From Ceratotherium simum simum (Eukaryota > Chordata > Mammalia > Perissodactyla > Rhinocerotidae), in NCBI RefSeq assembly GCF_000283155.1, contig NW_004454166.1:10003067-10067066 (forward strand): a DNA stretch of 64,000 bases, written 5' to 3'. The position numbers and the translations under genes were made by a program. The notes under the pieces are model-generated. The model searched no databases. It was not told the origin of the DNA and saw only the letters and a list, made by a program, of their open reading frames with translations. Numbering within the stretch: position 1 is the stretch's first letter; each line of letters starts with the position of its first letter. Shown here piece after piece: positions 12,305 through 22,739 of the stretch.

Positions 12305-12545
12305 TGTAATCATTTGACATTTCTTGAGCACGTGCTGTGTGCCAGACACTGTGCTAAAGTGCTTTATGGATATCGTTTTATGTGTCCTCACAGGTAGTAC
12401 CCTGAGTCACCCTTTACTTGCAGGCATTTGATGCACAGAGAGGTTAAGTAGATCGCTCAAGATCTCACAGCTAGGAAGAGGAGAGCCAAAAGTGAAACCA
12501 GGGTTCTGGCTCTGGAGCCTGTGCTCTTAACCACTACGCAGATGC
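12305..12545 (+). mobile_element. MIR SINE, near full length
   Basis: 'TTGAGCACGTGCTGTGTGCC', 'GATGCACAGAGAGGTTAAG' and 'GCTCTTAACCACTACGC' mark the start, core and end of a MIR. Confidence 0.85.
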
Positions 12546-12839
12546 CTCCACTGGCTACGGACTCCCATGGTGCCAGGGCTTGATGGTGACACGGGCTTGT
12601 TCCGGTTACCTGGGATCATCATTTGGTTCCTACGGAAGGGCAGAGATACTAACACACTGTATCGCGAAATGACTTCTGGAACACTTTGGCATCCCTCGGC
12701 TGATCCCAGCAATGTCTACAATACTGTCACTACAACCAGCGCGGCTTACACGCGTGTCTAGCAGGAATTAATTCACGAAAACAGTGCCTGGCACAAAGCA
12801 CTGCTCTGTTTGCTCTTGTTTTCCTGACTTGGTAGTTCA

Positions 12840-12975
12840 CAGAATGCTTTCACGTGCGGCATTTCATTTAGTCCTCACACCAACCCGGTGAGGAGAGACG
12901 GTATAATCACACCCAGCGTGCAGCTGAGGAAATGAAGCCCTGGTTGGTGAGGTGACTTAGACAGCGGCTCCCGGC
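12840..12975 (+). mobile_element. MIR SINE fragment
   Basis: 'ATTTCATTTAGTCCTCACACC' then 'GCAGCTGAGGAAATGAAGCCC' is the MIR core. Confidence 0.7.
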
Positions 12976-13465
12976 TGGTTGGTGTTCGGTGAGGGCACGG
13001 GTGGCCCTTCCTCTGCTCTGTCCTCCTGCTGCACCTTGCTCCAGGACGGCAGGTATCTTGTGTGTGAGGATCTGCTCACCACGGGCCGCACGCTGAGATC
13101 ACGTGGACGGGCGCCGCTTGCGTGTCACGTCAAGAAAGAGCTTGCGGTGCAGCTGCAGGGAGTGCGGTTCACCCACTGCCTTCAGCTGCAGCCCCTTCGG
13201 CTTGGGGCTGTGTCCTGCCCCGGCAGCCCCAGCCCAGGACTGAGCACGGCAGGGCCGCGGGCTCTGGCTGTTTCTGCCCCGTGGGGCCCCGCAGCCTGAG
13301 GGTCTTCTGAGCCGTCCTGCTTCCTCCCTGCTCTGCTTTCACAGGCGTCAGACGCTCACTGCAGTCTGAAGGCTTCTTCGCCCGGTGCTGCTTTCTTCCC
13401 TTTTTATCTTTCGTGGGCATTAACCCCCACCTCCAGCTAAATCTGCTTCCTGGAGGACCCAGCTG
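12976..13465. other. GC-richer intergenic block, no gene recognised
   Basis: Locally GC-rich with some CpG, giving chance open frames on both strands. No conserved domain or splice structure is visible. Confidence 0.4.
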
Positions 13466-13469
13466 ATCT

Positions 13470-13580
13470 GCCTGGGAAGTTTTAAAACATACCGATGCCC
13501 TCAGATATTTTGATTTGATTGGCCTGCGGTGCAGCCTGGGTAATTCCAATGAGCAGCTCAAGTTGAGAGTCACTGGACTA
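13470..13580 (-). mobile_element. MER5-type hAT MITE (reverse)
   Basis: 'GGGAAGTTTTAAAACATACC' to 'GTTGAGAGTCACTGGACTAG' is the reversed MER5 pattern; the terminal repeat CAGTG is visible as CACTG at the right end. Confidence 0.65.
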
Positions 13581-15270
13581 GAAGGAAAGTGGAGAAGCAA
13601 AAGTTCCACGTGTTTTAAATTAGAAAAGGACCTGCTTTCTCACCTCACCTGGGGCCTCAACCAATCATTTCTATAGGTTAATTTCAAATAAAATGGGCCC
13701 ACCCTTTCCTAACATACATGCCAATGTTTAACCCTCCAACTCATCCCCCAGTGTGCAGTGTTCACATAAACAACAGGGGTGGAAGGAAGCTGGCGTTTTG
13801 AGGGGCACCTACTGAGTTCCTGACGCTTTATATAACTTATTTCAGACATGTGGGGTGTTTACCCACAAGCTCACATCCTCGTAAAAACCCAAATGAAAAT
13901 GAAAGGAAGATAGAATTTAGGGAAAAGTTCAATGTCATTGACCTGATCATTTTGGTCTTGACATGATTCTTTTACACCTTTCTCTAGTCAGCCAGTGTTC
14001 TGGATTTGGCCCTTAGCGTGTGGGACCTTGTGCTGTGATTTTTAAGTGCTTATGTATGTGCTGCCTCCTCCACCAGACCATCCAGCAAGCTCCTTGAGCA
14101 CAAGCACCTCATCCAACCACATCCACAATCCCAGCTCGTAGCACAGGGCCTGGCACAGAGTAGGTCTACATTAAGGGTTAAAATAAAAGAACAAAGGCAC
14201 CGAACTGAGAGATTATAGCAGGCTTGGTTATAGAAAAACAAGATATCACCCCCTATGGATATTCAGTACCCCATAAGTCATTTTTACTTCTAAATATATT
14301 TATTATTTTGTTGTATTTATTAATCAACACTTTCATAGCAATTACTAAGTGTCAGGCACTGTTATAAGTGATGTACAAATAATCCTCCTAACAGCCTTTG
14401 TCCACCACCAAGGGCTGCAGGGGTTCAGTGAGGGGAGGGGAGGGGGGCTTTGGGATGGCCGGAAGGCTTCATAGAGAAGGAGAATTTGAGCTGCCCTCTA
14501 AAGAATGTGTAGAAATAGGCAAGGAGAGAGTGAAGAAGGAATTCAAGGGACAGAGAATGGCATGTGCAAAGGGATGCAGTTAGGAATATTTACTACTCTT
14601 TGACTCTTTGGGGGAACAGGAGGGGGCCACTGCCCAGGGGAGCTAGACTGGAGCAGGCAGCAGTGAGCCAAGAGCCCCAAAGTGTTGGGCGCTGGGCTTT
14701 GGCTTGTTTGCTGATGCATCATGAACTTTCCCATTAACACGTGTTAATCCAAGCCACCCGAGAAAGGGCCCATGCCTGCAAGAGTTAAAAATGGCACAAT
14801 ACGATTTGGCAGTACATGGTGATGATCAGCTCTTCTAGGACCGGAAAGGTCATCCAGATGGGGATGCCCGAGTACTGTCTATAGCATCCCTGCCAAATCA
14901 TCACTCCTAGCTGCCCCTTGTCTTTTTTTCTTTTGTCACGCTAAATATCCCCACTTCTGTTCTTCACACAACAGGGTTTCAAGACTCTTCATCACTCTGT
15001 TCATCCTCTAAATGTGCTCCAGTCTGGATATTTTAGCTCTTGCACAGTGGGCCCTAGCCCTCCAGGTGAGGTCTGACAGCTAAGAGGAGAGCTGTGCTAT
15101 CACCATCTTCATTCCAAATATTATCTTATTAATGAAACCTAGGATCACAGCTTTTTTTTTTAAGAATCCATATTCAATTTCCTATTGGCTAAATATGTTT
15201 TTTTCACACATATATTCAATCCTATACTGTGCCTGATTCTGAACAATTAGGAAGAATTGGTTATAAAAGA
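13581..15270. other. Intergenic with small L2/MIR scraps
   Basis: L2 3'-end-like text at about 14085-14180 ('CTTGAGCACAAGCACCTCATC', 'GGGCCTGGCACAGAGTAGG') and a MIR scrap at 14320-14395 ('AAGTGTCAGGCACTGTTATAAG'). Otherwise nothing recognised. Confidence 0.45.
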
Positions 15271-15275
15271 AGTTT

Positions 15276-15528
15276 TGGGGAGGGCTGGCCTGGTAGCGAG
15301 GCGGTGAAGTTCGTGCACTCTGCTTTGGCTGCCCAGGGTTCACAGGTTTGGATCCCGGGCACGGACCTGCGCACTGCTTATCAAGCCATGCTGTCGCAGG
15401 TGTCCCACATATAAAGGGGAGGAAGATGGGCATGGATGTTAGTCCAGGGCCAATCTTCCTCAGCAAAAAGAGGAGGATTGGCAACAGATGTTAGCTCAGG
15501 GCTAATCTTCCTCACCAAAAAAAAAAAA
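15276..15528 (+). mobile_element. tRNA-derived SINE (ERE type), 290 bp upstream of TAL2 ATG
   Basis: Head GGGGAGGGCTGGCCTGGTAGC, B-box-like GGTTTGGATCCC, two tail modules with GATGTTAG(T/C)(C/T)CAGGGC, and an A12 tail. More diverged than the 3774 copy. It sits between the CpG island and the TAL2 coding region. Confidence 0.9.
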
Positions 15529-15784
15529 TGTCATGGGAGTACTGGGATAAATAGCCTTGCAACTGGAGGCTTCAAAACAGGGAGAAAAGGGCTGAAGGGT
15601 GGTGTTCCTATGCTGCCTTCTCTTCTGCCACATTTACTTCCCTTATCAAAAGGAAGATGCAAAAAAACCTGAAAATGAGGAAATGAATTTTCTAAACTCT
15701 GAGTCGAGAAGATCTGACATCTCAAGTTCTTGGCGGGACATGTGGTACCCACCAGGCCTCTTACAAGGTATTGGCCCTTGGGGC

Positions 15785-15805
15785 CCTTTCTCTTTCCTGT
15801 CTCAG
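15785..15805 (+). promoter_or_regulatory. Candidate 3' splice site just upstream of the TAL2 start codon
   Basis: A run of pyrimidines at about 15785-15803 ends in CTCAG, so an exon would begin at 15806 with ten untranslated bases before the ATG. A second AG at 15812-15813 lies closer still. TAL2 is usually described as intronless, so the site may be unused. It is, however, exactly where an acceptor for a noncoding 5' exon would sit. Confidence 0.45.
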
Positions 15806-15815
15806 GAACTCAGAC

Positions 15816-16133
15816 ATGACCAGGAAGATCTTCACAAATACCAGGGAGCGGTGGAGGCAGCAGAATGTCAACAGTGCCTTTGCCAAGCTGAGGAAGCTCA
15901 TCCCCACTCACCCTCCAGACAAAAAGCTGAGCAAAAATGAAACGCTTCGCCTGGCGATGAGGTATATTAACTTCTTGGTCAAGGTCTTGGGAGAGCAGAG
16001 CCTGCAGCAAACGGGAGTGGCTGCTCAGGGAAACATTCTGGGACTCTTCCCCCAAGGACCCCACCTGCCTAACAGGACTCTACTTGGTGACTACCAGGTT
16101 CCTTCACCTGGCCCAAGCCACCACATTCCGTAG
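15816..16133 (+). CDS. TAL2: TAL2, short bHLH transcription factor (complete)
   Basis: Complete 105-residue protein. Residues 2-16 form the basic region, with the E-box-reading residues Glu11, Arg12 and Arg14 in NTRERWRQQ. Residues 17-30 are helix 1, 31-40 the loop ([10 protein letters not shown]) and 41-58 helix 2. A Gly/Pro-rich tail ends in [10 protein letters not shown]. The sequence is near identical to mammalian TAL2, a class II bHLH factor of the TAL1/LYL1 group that binds DNA in the nucleus as a heterodimer with E proteins. TAL2 is known for midbrain GABAergic neuron development and for T-ALL translocations. The start is the ATG with G at -3; the open frame extends upstream but holds no earlier ATG. 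Human TAL2 is 108 residues as I recall; the three missing residues fall in the tail around residues 87-92. A good 3' splice site (polypyrimidine tract, then CTCAG at 15801-15805) lies 10 bases before the ATG. The coding part is uninterrupted. Confidence 0.97.
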   Translation: MTRKIFTNTRERWRQQNVNSAFAKLRKLIPTHPPDKKLSKNETLRLAMRYINFLVKVLGEQSLQQTGVAAQGNILGLFPQGPHLPNRTLLGDYQVPSPGPSHHIP

Positions 16134-16224
16134 TGTGGCTCTGGCTGTCACCACCCGGGGCAGCACTTGTTCAGAAGTCACTGGCTGTCAGCAGCCCTTT
16201 GTATGTTCCAGAGTCAACTTGATG

Positions 16225-16230
16225 AATAAT
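16225..16230 (+). terminator. Weak candidate poly(A) signal of TAL2
   Basis: AATAAT lies about 90 bases after the TAL2 stop codon. I see no canonical AATAAA between the stop codon and the SINE that starts at 16478. This is a guess from the hexamer alone. Confidence 0.2.
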
Positions 16231-16477
16231 TTGTGAGGTATGAATTTAAGCTTCCTAGGAGGTGGCTCACGTTCAGCTGCAGGGAGCCAAAAGGAGGCCA
16301 TGAGGAAGGTGACTTAGGAGTCCCACCGCCTGGGGCTTCAGGCAGAGCAGCCTGTGTCTCTCTATTTTATATATCCGGATCTGCATAAGATGTTTGAAAA
16401 AAAAATCATAGGTTAAAAACAGGTTTGAAAATCATTGTTTTACTCAATATGTTTCCAGTTATACGAAAGTTTTCTCA

Positions 16478-16724
16478 GGGGCTGGCCCGGTGGCGCAAGC
16501 GGTTAAGTGCGTGTGCTCCGCTGCAGTGGCCCACGGTTCGCTGATTCGGATCCTGGGCGCGCACTGATGCAACGCTTGGCAAGCCATGCTGTGGCGGCAT
16601 CCCATATAAAGTGGAGGAAGATGGGCACGGATGTTAGCCCAGGGCCAGTCTCCCTCAGCAAAAAAAGAGGAGGATTGGCAGATGTTAGCACAGGGCTGAT
16701 CTTCCTCACACACACACACAAAAC
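16478..16724 (+). mobile_element. tRNA-derived SINE (ERE type), 3' of TAL2
   Basis: Head GGGGCTGGCCCGGTGGCGCA. The tail is a short (CA)n run rather than pure A. Flanked by the perfect 10-bp duplication AGTTTTCTCA (16468-16477 and 16725-16734). Confidence 0.95.
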
Positions 16725-16734
16725 AGTTTTCTCA

Positions 16735-18985
16735 TAATGAATCTCAGATGGATGAGTAGAAAATGCTTCCCTCAGAAGGAGGCACATTTGATCAAGGGTG
16801 AACAAACTAAGTCTCAAGGTTGATGAAAGATAGCCCCTGCAGAAACCAGCCTGGAGACCTGTGGGAAGATCTGTGGAGAGAGAACCCTCCTGACGTGAGG
16901 ATTATGGGAACACAGCAGATACGTGTGGAAGAGCTCTGCATCCTTCGTCTCCGTGGCAATGTGAGCTGTAACCTGCACGCCCACATTTATATATGTGTTA
17001 TCTCTAAAGCCAAAAGGTGGATTATATCTGTGAGGCGAAGGGACTTGATAATTTATGAATTAGAGTTTATAATTTTCTTATGAAAAACAGCTAAAATAGG
17101 TTATCTAACCCCTTAGTTTCACATGTCAGGTATAAAAACTTTTACTTCAGCCTCAGTTCCTGCTGATTTAAGACCTGTAAAATTCAAACCTAATTATGAA
17201 AATCCAAACATTACCATTTAATGACTCATTTACACAGAGCCTAGTTTAAACAAAAGATTTAGAGTAGACAATAGGAATGTAATACCAGACCCTAATGAAT
17301 TAATGAATTTATGATTTGTCCTCCCTGCTATGGAGCATTAGTTCAATCTTATGCTGGAAGGGGTGGTACCCACAAGTCAATGAAACAGCGTGGATCTGGC
17401 AGAACTCACCACCACGTGCAGCCCTGACGATGCGTGGATTCCAAGATGAATCCCACAGTTGAGCCCAGAATACAAATAATGTGATTTGATTGTCTCTGGG
17501 ACATTTTATTTCCCCAAAGTTCTTGATGGTACATAGGTTTTAAAACCTTCTGAGCCACAGGTAGGAAATTGGTGGCTTTTAGATTATGGATTTCCACTAT
17601 ATGCACAAGAGTGGAATTTAAATTTCCTACCACTCTAGAAAGAAGATATTTGATTTATGAAAGGTTGAAATGAGCCTCTTTGTTTTGGTGATCAGAAGAA
17701 AGCTGGATGAGGCTTCTTCAAAATCTCATTCACCCAAAATGGCAAGGTCATAATGTCTTTCAATATGCAGCATTCACACTTGTAGCACAAAGCGCTTATT
17801 GGGAGCAACAAATTTTCCTTCTAGGGCCTTTCTTTACACTGCTCTCAGTAAACTTCCCTATAGACCCAGAATTGTCTGAGGAAATACATAAGCACAGAGA
17901 CCAGGGGGTTTCTCCTGAATGTGCACCTCTGTCTCACGAGCTTATGTGGACTTAAGTTTGTTCCCAAACTACCACGTGATAGTACATCTCAAAGCATTGA
18001 TGACAGGTGTCAACTGAGCAACATTACTTACTCTCTCATCTGGCATTAAAACAAAATAACGCTTTTGATGGTATTTTTATATTTGCTTCCTTTTAACATG
18101 ATGCTGAAGAAGGCACAGAGGACCTCTCTGCCTGAATGCAGGATTTTATGGCTCTTCTCAGAAGGAGTACACTTTTATGCTGTTGGGGCCATGTCTTTGT
18201 GCAGAGGGCCTTTCCACTGAAATGTAACGGAGTGCTCCTGAAAAGTCAGGAGGAGATGGAGTTATCATTAAACTATATGAGGGGATAATTACTTAAAGAA
18301 ACCCTGCAGGAAATTCCTTTGATAAATGAATAAACATTTAAAATATTACTTTACGTAATTCACCTCTTAAATTATTTATTTTGTAAGCTTGGATTTTGGT
18401 ATACCAAGTTGTGTTAGGTTAAAGTGACTGTCAAAAGGAATTGTAGGTACATGTGGACCAAAACCTTGGCAAGGTATCCATGAGACTGGACGCTAATTCA
18501 GAAATCACTCTACGGTCTTCCTTGGTGTCCTATACCTAGGCTTGGAGATTGCGGGAGTAAGAATTTATGGTTCAAACACATTATGGTTCACTGATGTTAC
18601 ATCTCTTTATGGATCATTTGAACCCAACAGAAAAGTTTAGACAGATTGTATCATCTATGCTACTCTGTTACTTGAAAAAAATGGTTTGGTCTGCTGTGGA
18701 CACCACTGGAAACTACTTTATTATTATGCTCATCCCTTTTCAATAGCGTTCAGTAATCTTGATACGCCTTTTTATCGACGTTGAATTATTGTGCTTTCTA
18801 GAACGTGATTAGATGTATCAACCAAAGATTTTATTTGTCGATATGTTTTGTGAGTTTTTAACCATCAATTATAATTTGCTATTTAACTATTAATTTATTG
18901 AAAATAAATTAAGAAAGAAATTGTCCTTTTTTTCTTTGTTAGAAAGAATTTCATAAGGGTACTAAGCACATCCACCCATTCTCTT
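16735..18985. other. Repeat-poor intergenic block downstream of TAL2
   Basis: About 2.2 kb in which I recognise no interspersed repeat, unusual for this window. AT-rich with homeodomain-like ATTA/TAAT motifs (e.g. near 17300 and 18850-18905) and some retained CpG (18758-18810). No coding signal. It could contain conserved noncoding elements, but that cannot be judged from one sequence. Confidence 0.35.
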
Positions 18986-18989
18986 TGTC

Positions 18990-19700
18990 CTCACAGCCAC
19001 TGTTCTGACTTTGACCTCCTCCCCCAGCCACTGTCTTTATTTTAGAAAAAATCTAGCATCCCCTGGTTAGTCTCCTTCTCTCTGTCTCTCTAGCTCTCTC
19101 TTCACTTCACCTTTCACACAGCTCCCTAATTGTCCTTCTCAAATCACAGCTGTGGTCAGATCACCCCCCTGCTACCAATCCTTCAGTGGCTCGTCCAGCA
19201 GACTGAGACAAATGATATACCCCAGCAAACCAGGCCCTCTGCAACCTGGCCCCAGCGTGCCCTTCCCTTCACCTTCCACGGTCCCCTCAATGTATTGTAC
19301 ACGCTAATGAAACTACTTCACTTGATGGTCCCCAAACATGCCCCACTCTGTAACACCTCTGACTTTACTCTTGTGATTCCATCTCTATGCATGAATGTTC
19401 TCATTCTCACTAGTTCTACTCACTCCTCCACCTCCACCAAATTCCTCTTGCTAAAGTCCTTATGATTCCTCTTAAACACTGTCTCTTACATGAAGTCCTC
19501 CTAGATTTCCACCATTCAATCTAATCTCTCCTTTCTTAGAACGCCTTATGTGCTTCATGATCCTTATTTCCTCTACCCTCTGTTACAGACATCTGTGTAT
19601 ATTCTGTCCCACCGTCGTCCCCCCCCTCCCCGCCCGAAAAAGCTAAAATCTCCTTGAGGACAGGGACAGTCTCTAACATTTAATCCTCGCAACAGCCCTG
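18990..19700 (+). mobile_element. L2 LINE 3' region
   Basis: 'CACAGCTGTGGTCAGATCACC', 'CTACCAATCCTTCAGTGGCTC', 'CTCTGCAACCTGGCCCCAGC' and 'CTCCTTGAGGACAGGGACAG' follow the L2 order. The 111-codon frame at 19130-19465 belongs to it. Confidence 0.8.
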
Positions 19701-20599
19701 CAAGTGACCTCACTTTCAAAGTGAGAAAACTATATCAGGACTGGCTGTGTTAAGAATACTCCTCTAGCCTCCCCTGAAAGATGACATTGAAATGCAACTT
19801 GAACAGGCTGAATTTTCCCGACGAGCCCAAAGTCTAAAGCTCTTCCTAAAAGTTTGTTTCTCATAATATGCATTCAACATGGCCCTGGCAGCGCCTGCCC
19901 CATGAGGTTTCATCACCTAAGAATGGCTTGAAATGACCAACATATGTATAAGTTATGCACAACAGGCTTTGTCCTTAAGAAGGCAGAAGATGAAAGGGAT
20001 CTGGGAGAATGGACAGCTTAACTGCTGACCCTCGGGCCAGAGGTTAGTTAAAAGTCACACCCTTAAATAAAAAGGTCAAAGCTATGGAGGGAATCTAAAA
20101 GCTCAATGGCAATGCAAAGTGAGGGATTTAAAGTGGCAGGTGTTAGGAAGGAATGCAGAGAATGGATGCAGTTAAAGGATTACAGGAAGCCAGGGGCAAG
20201 GTCTCCTAGACCTCTCGCTTCTATGACTGCTGCAGTTTACTAGAACAGGGAGACTTTCTGCTTTATTTTCTCTTTATTGCTAATGACCTATTACCAAGAG
20301 ATCTTAAAGAGCATTAGATTTTTACATAAACCTTAATTATGTTTGTAATCTACTAAATGATGTTTAAAAATTTAATTTCCAGAGCTCAAGAATTTCCTGG
20401 GAGTAGAAGGAAGCAAGTGGTTGACTTGCCTTTTCTGGATCACTTTAAAAAACAGGATTATTCAATATGTTCATACACTTGGACCTAAGTAATTATCCTT
20501 CTAGGAACCTGTCATAAATAATCAGAATTATGGTCAAAGAATTATGTACATGGATATCTCTTTCAGAATTATTTACACTGTAAATAGAAATAAAATTAT

Positions 20600-20818
20600 A
20601 ATAATGAGTAAAGCCAAGATTCGCTGAGTGCTTACTATATGCCAGGCACCGTGCCGAGAGCTACTGTGTATTAGCTCACCTAATCTCCACAACAATGTTA
20701 TTGTTAATATTACATTAATTATATGTATTGTTCTCACTTCACAGATGAGGAGACTGCAGTGTAGGAGACTGACTTGCCCAAGTTTCCACTGGAGAGTCAG
20801 AATTTGACCCTCAGTCAT
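20600..20818 (+). mobile_element. MIR SINE, near full length
   Basis: 'TGAGTGCTTACTATATGCCAG', 'TCACAGATGAGGAGACTGCAG' and 'GAGTCAGAATTTGACCC' are the successive MIR blocks. Confidence 0.85.
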
Positions 20819-20885
20819 TTTTACTCAAAATTACTGCTTTTCACAGACAGATTTTTTGCATCAGAGTTCTAAATTCTTTTTGATC

Positions 20886-21547
20886 TGTGGGAGACCAAGA
20901 TTTGGCCACCCTGAAATATATCTCTTTACCTCGATTGTTTTCTCTGATGGACATTTGACCTCCCCCACTAACTGCCTAAAGAATTTGCCATAGTAACTCC
21001 TTCCTGGAACAGATCTTCTATCTGATGGCTGTAATATAGTGTAAAATAGATGTTACAATAGGAAAGGCACCAACAGGCCCATCTTATCGGAAGTTCTATC
21101 TCTCTGGCCACATCCTCTGGATGGCCCTGCGAGGAGTTGCCAGACAAACATTTACATTTATAAGGGAAATCTCCATTTGTAAAGATATCTCCCTCTCTGT
21201 ATTGGGAAGAGGGGGGAAGACCTCATTTCTAGAAACTTATCAATGTGGAAGGTGAGGCCTTAAATGTGCATAATAACCTTACTCTTGTTTACAGTGCTTT
21301 AGTGGTAATCTCCTGTAACTGACACCCCCCACCCCCAACATCCTTCTTTGTCTTTAGCTGAAGATGATATTTAAGACGAGAATTTCTGCTATTGTGTTGA
21401 GAAACGCAGTGTCCCTGCTTTCTCCCATGTATACATGTTATTAAACTTGGTATTATTTTCTCCTGCTAACCTGTCTTGTTAGTTATTTGGCCAGCCATAA
21501 GAACCCTAAGGGAAAGGGCGGAGAGGGATTCTCCCTCTTCTCCCACA
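20886..21547 (+). mobile_element. Solo LTR of an endogenous retrovirus (ERV1-like), 662 bp
   Basis: Starts TGTGGGAGACC and ends TTCTCCCACA, so the ends form a 9-base inverted repeat with TG...CA termini. It is flanked by a perfect 4-bp target duplication GATC (20882-20885 and 21548-21551); 4 bp suits a class I (gammaretrovirus-like) element. Internal signals are a TATA-like TATTTAAG at 21368-21375 and a poly(A) signal ATTAAA at 21440-21445, in the order expected of a + strand LTR. No internal retroviral sequence or second LTR adjoins it. I do not know the family name. Confidence 0.8.
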
Positions 21548-21994
21548 GATCCTAATTGCCTTAATGGAACCTCATGGACCAGGCATATTACCCAATAACA
21601 CTACTGGGTAAACAAACACAACCCCTTCCTTAAAAAGCCTCCTGTTCAGGAACACCAAGCTGGGGGTGCTACTACGATAAGGCGCAGTGAGTAGACTGTC
21701 CTGCAGAGGCCGGCTTCAATGTGAGCCTGCAAATGTGACAGGTTTGTTACACTGTCTGGACCTGGCGGGGTGCCAACATGAGATGGCTTTATTTTTTTCC
21801 AGTTGCTGCCGCCAACCATGCTCTGTCTAATCTTCTTTTCCCATGCTATAAATGATGTTGGGCAGAGCCCATGCTTTCCCAGTCTTTCAGGAATAAAAAG
21901 ACCAGTTCAGGCCAATTCAAAAGCCCATCTCATCTCCTTCCCACCTCCACTCCCACCCTGGCTCAAGCATGACCTATGGCTCAGGGCACTGGCA

Positions 21995-22015
21995 CTTGTG
22001 TGTGTGTGTGAGTGT

Positions 22016-22048
<33 letters not shown>

Positions 22049-22050
22049 TT
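21995..22050 (+). repeat. (TG)n microsatellite
   Basis: About 55 bases of TG repeats with two AG interruptions. Not attached to a recognisable SINE tail. Confidence 0.95.
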
Positions 22051-22454
22051 TATGCCCTCACAAGGGTGGGAAATCTGCTCCTCCACATCTCCTACCTGTC
22101 CTCCTTCTGGTTTTAGCTCCTCTGGAGTTAAGGAGGAAAGAGGGTCTAAGGAAATAGACAGTGTTTTCTTCACTGGATATGGGATGAAATTCTCCTATAT
22201 TCAGTTTAGACTGTTTGTATCAATTCTTTTTAACTAGTGACACAAGTCCTGGGTTTAAAAACACTGTGGAATAGCAGAGAATTAAGCCTCTTGGATTCAT
22301 CAAGACTCTACTTTGCACATAGTCTTATGGCCACTGTGACCCTCTTCCCACTTTGTGAGAAGTGGAGTGCTAAGCTGAATATTTTGCATCTGCTCCAGTA
22401 GCCAGATCACTTCAGTGTATTGTCTGTATCTTTCACTAAATAAATCAAGATTTA

Positions 22455-22715
22455 GGGGCTGGCCTGGTGGCGCAAGCGGTTAAGTGCGCGCGCTCCGCTG
22501 CGGCGGCCCCGGGGTTCGCTGGTTCGGATCCCGGGCGCGCACCGACGCACTGCTTGGCAAGCCATGCTGTGGTGGCATCCCATATAAAGTGGAGGAAGAT
22601 GGGCACAGATGTTAGCCCAGGGCCCGTCTTCCTCAGCAAAAAAAAAAAAAGAGGAGGATTGGCGGATGTTAGCACAGGGCCGATCTCCTCACACACACAA
22701 AAAAATAAAATAAAT
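22455..22715 (+). mobile_element. tRNA-derived SINE (ERE type), full length
   Basis: Head GGGGCTGGCCTGGTGGCGCA with intact B-box-like GGTTCGGATCCC; internal A13 stretch between the two tail modules; (CA)n then A-rich tail. Flanked by the perfect 17-bp duplication AAATAAATCAAGATTTA (22438-22454 and 22716-22732). One of the least diverged copies. Confidence 0.95.
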
Positions 22716-22739
22716 AAATAAATCAAGATTTAATTTTAC

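Noticed and set aside
15599..15940. Upstream-extended frames over TAL2 (15599 and 15771 starts)
   Set aside because: The 15771 frame starts at TTG, not ATG, and the other is out of frame with the bHLH. The conserved protein begins at the ATG at 15816.
22455..22540. Possible tRNA genes at the SINE heads (A-box and B-box-like motifs)
   Set aside because: The heads descend from a tRNA, but they do not fold into a complete cloverleaf and each is followed by a SINE body with target duplications. They are retroposons, not tRNA genes.
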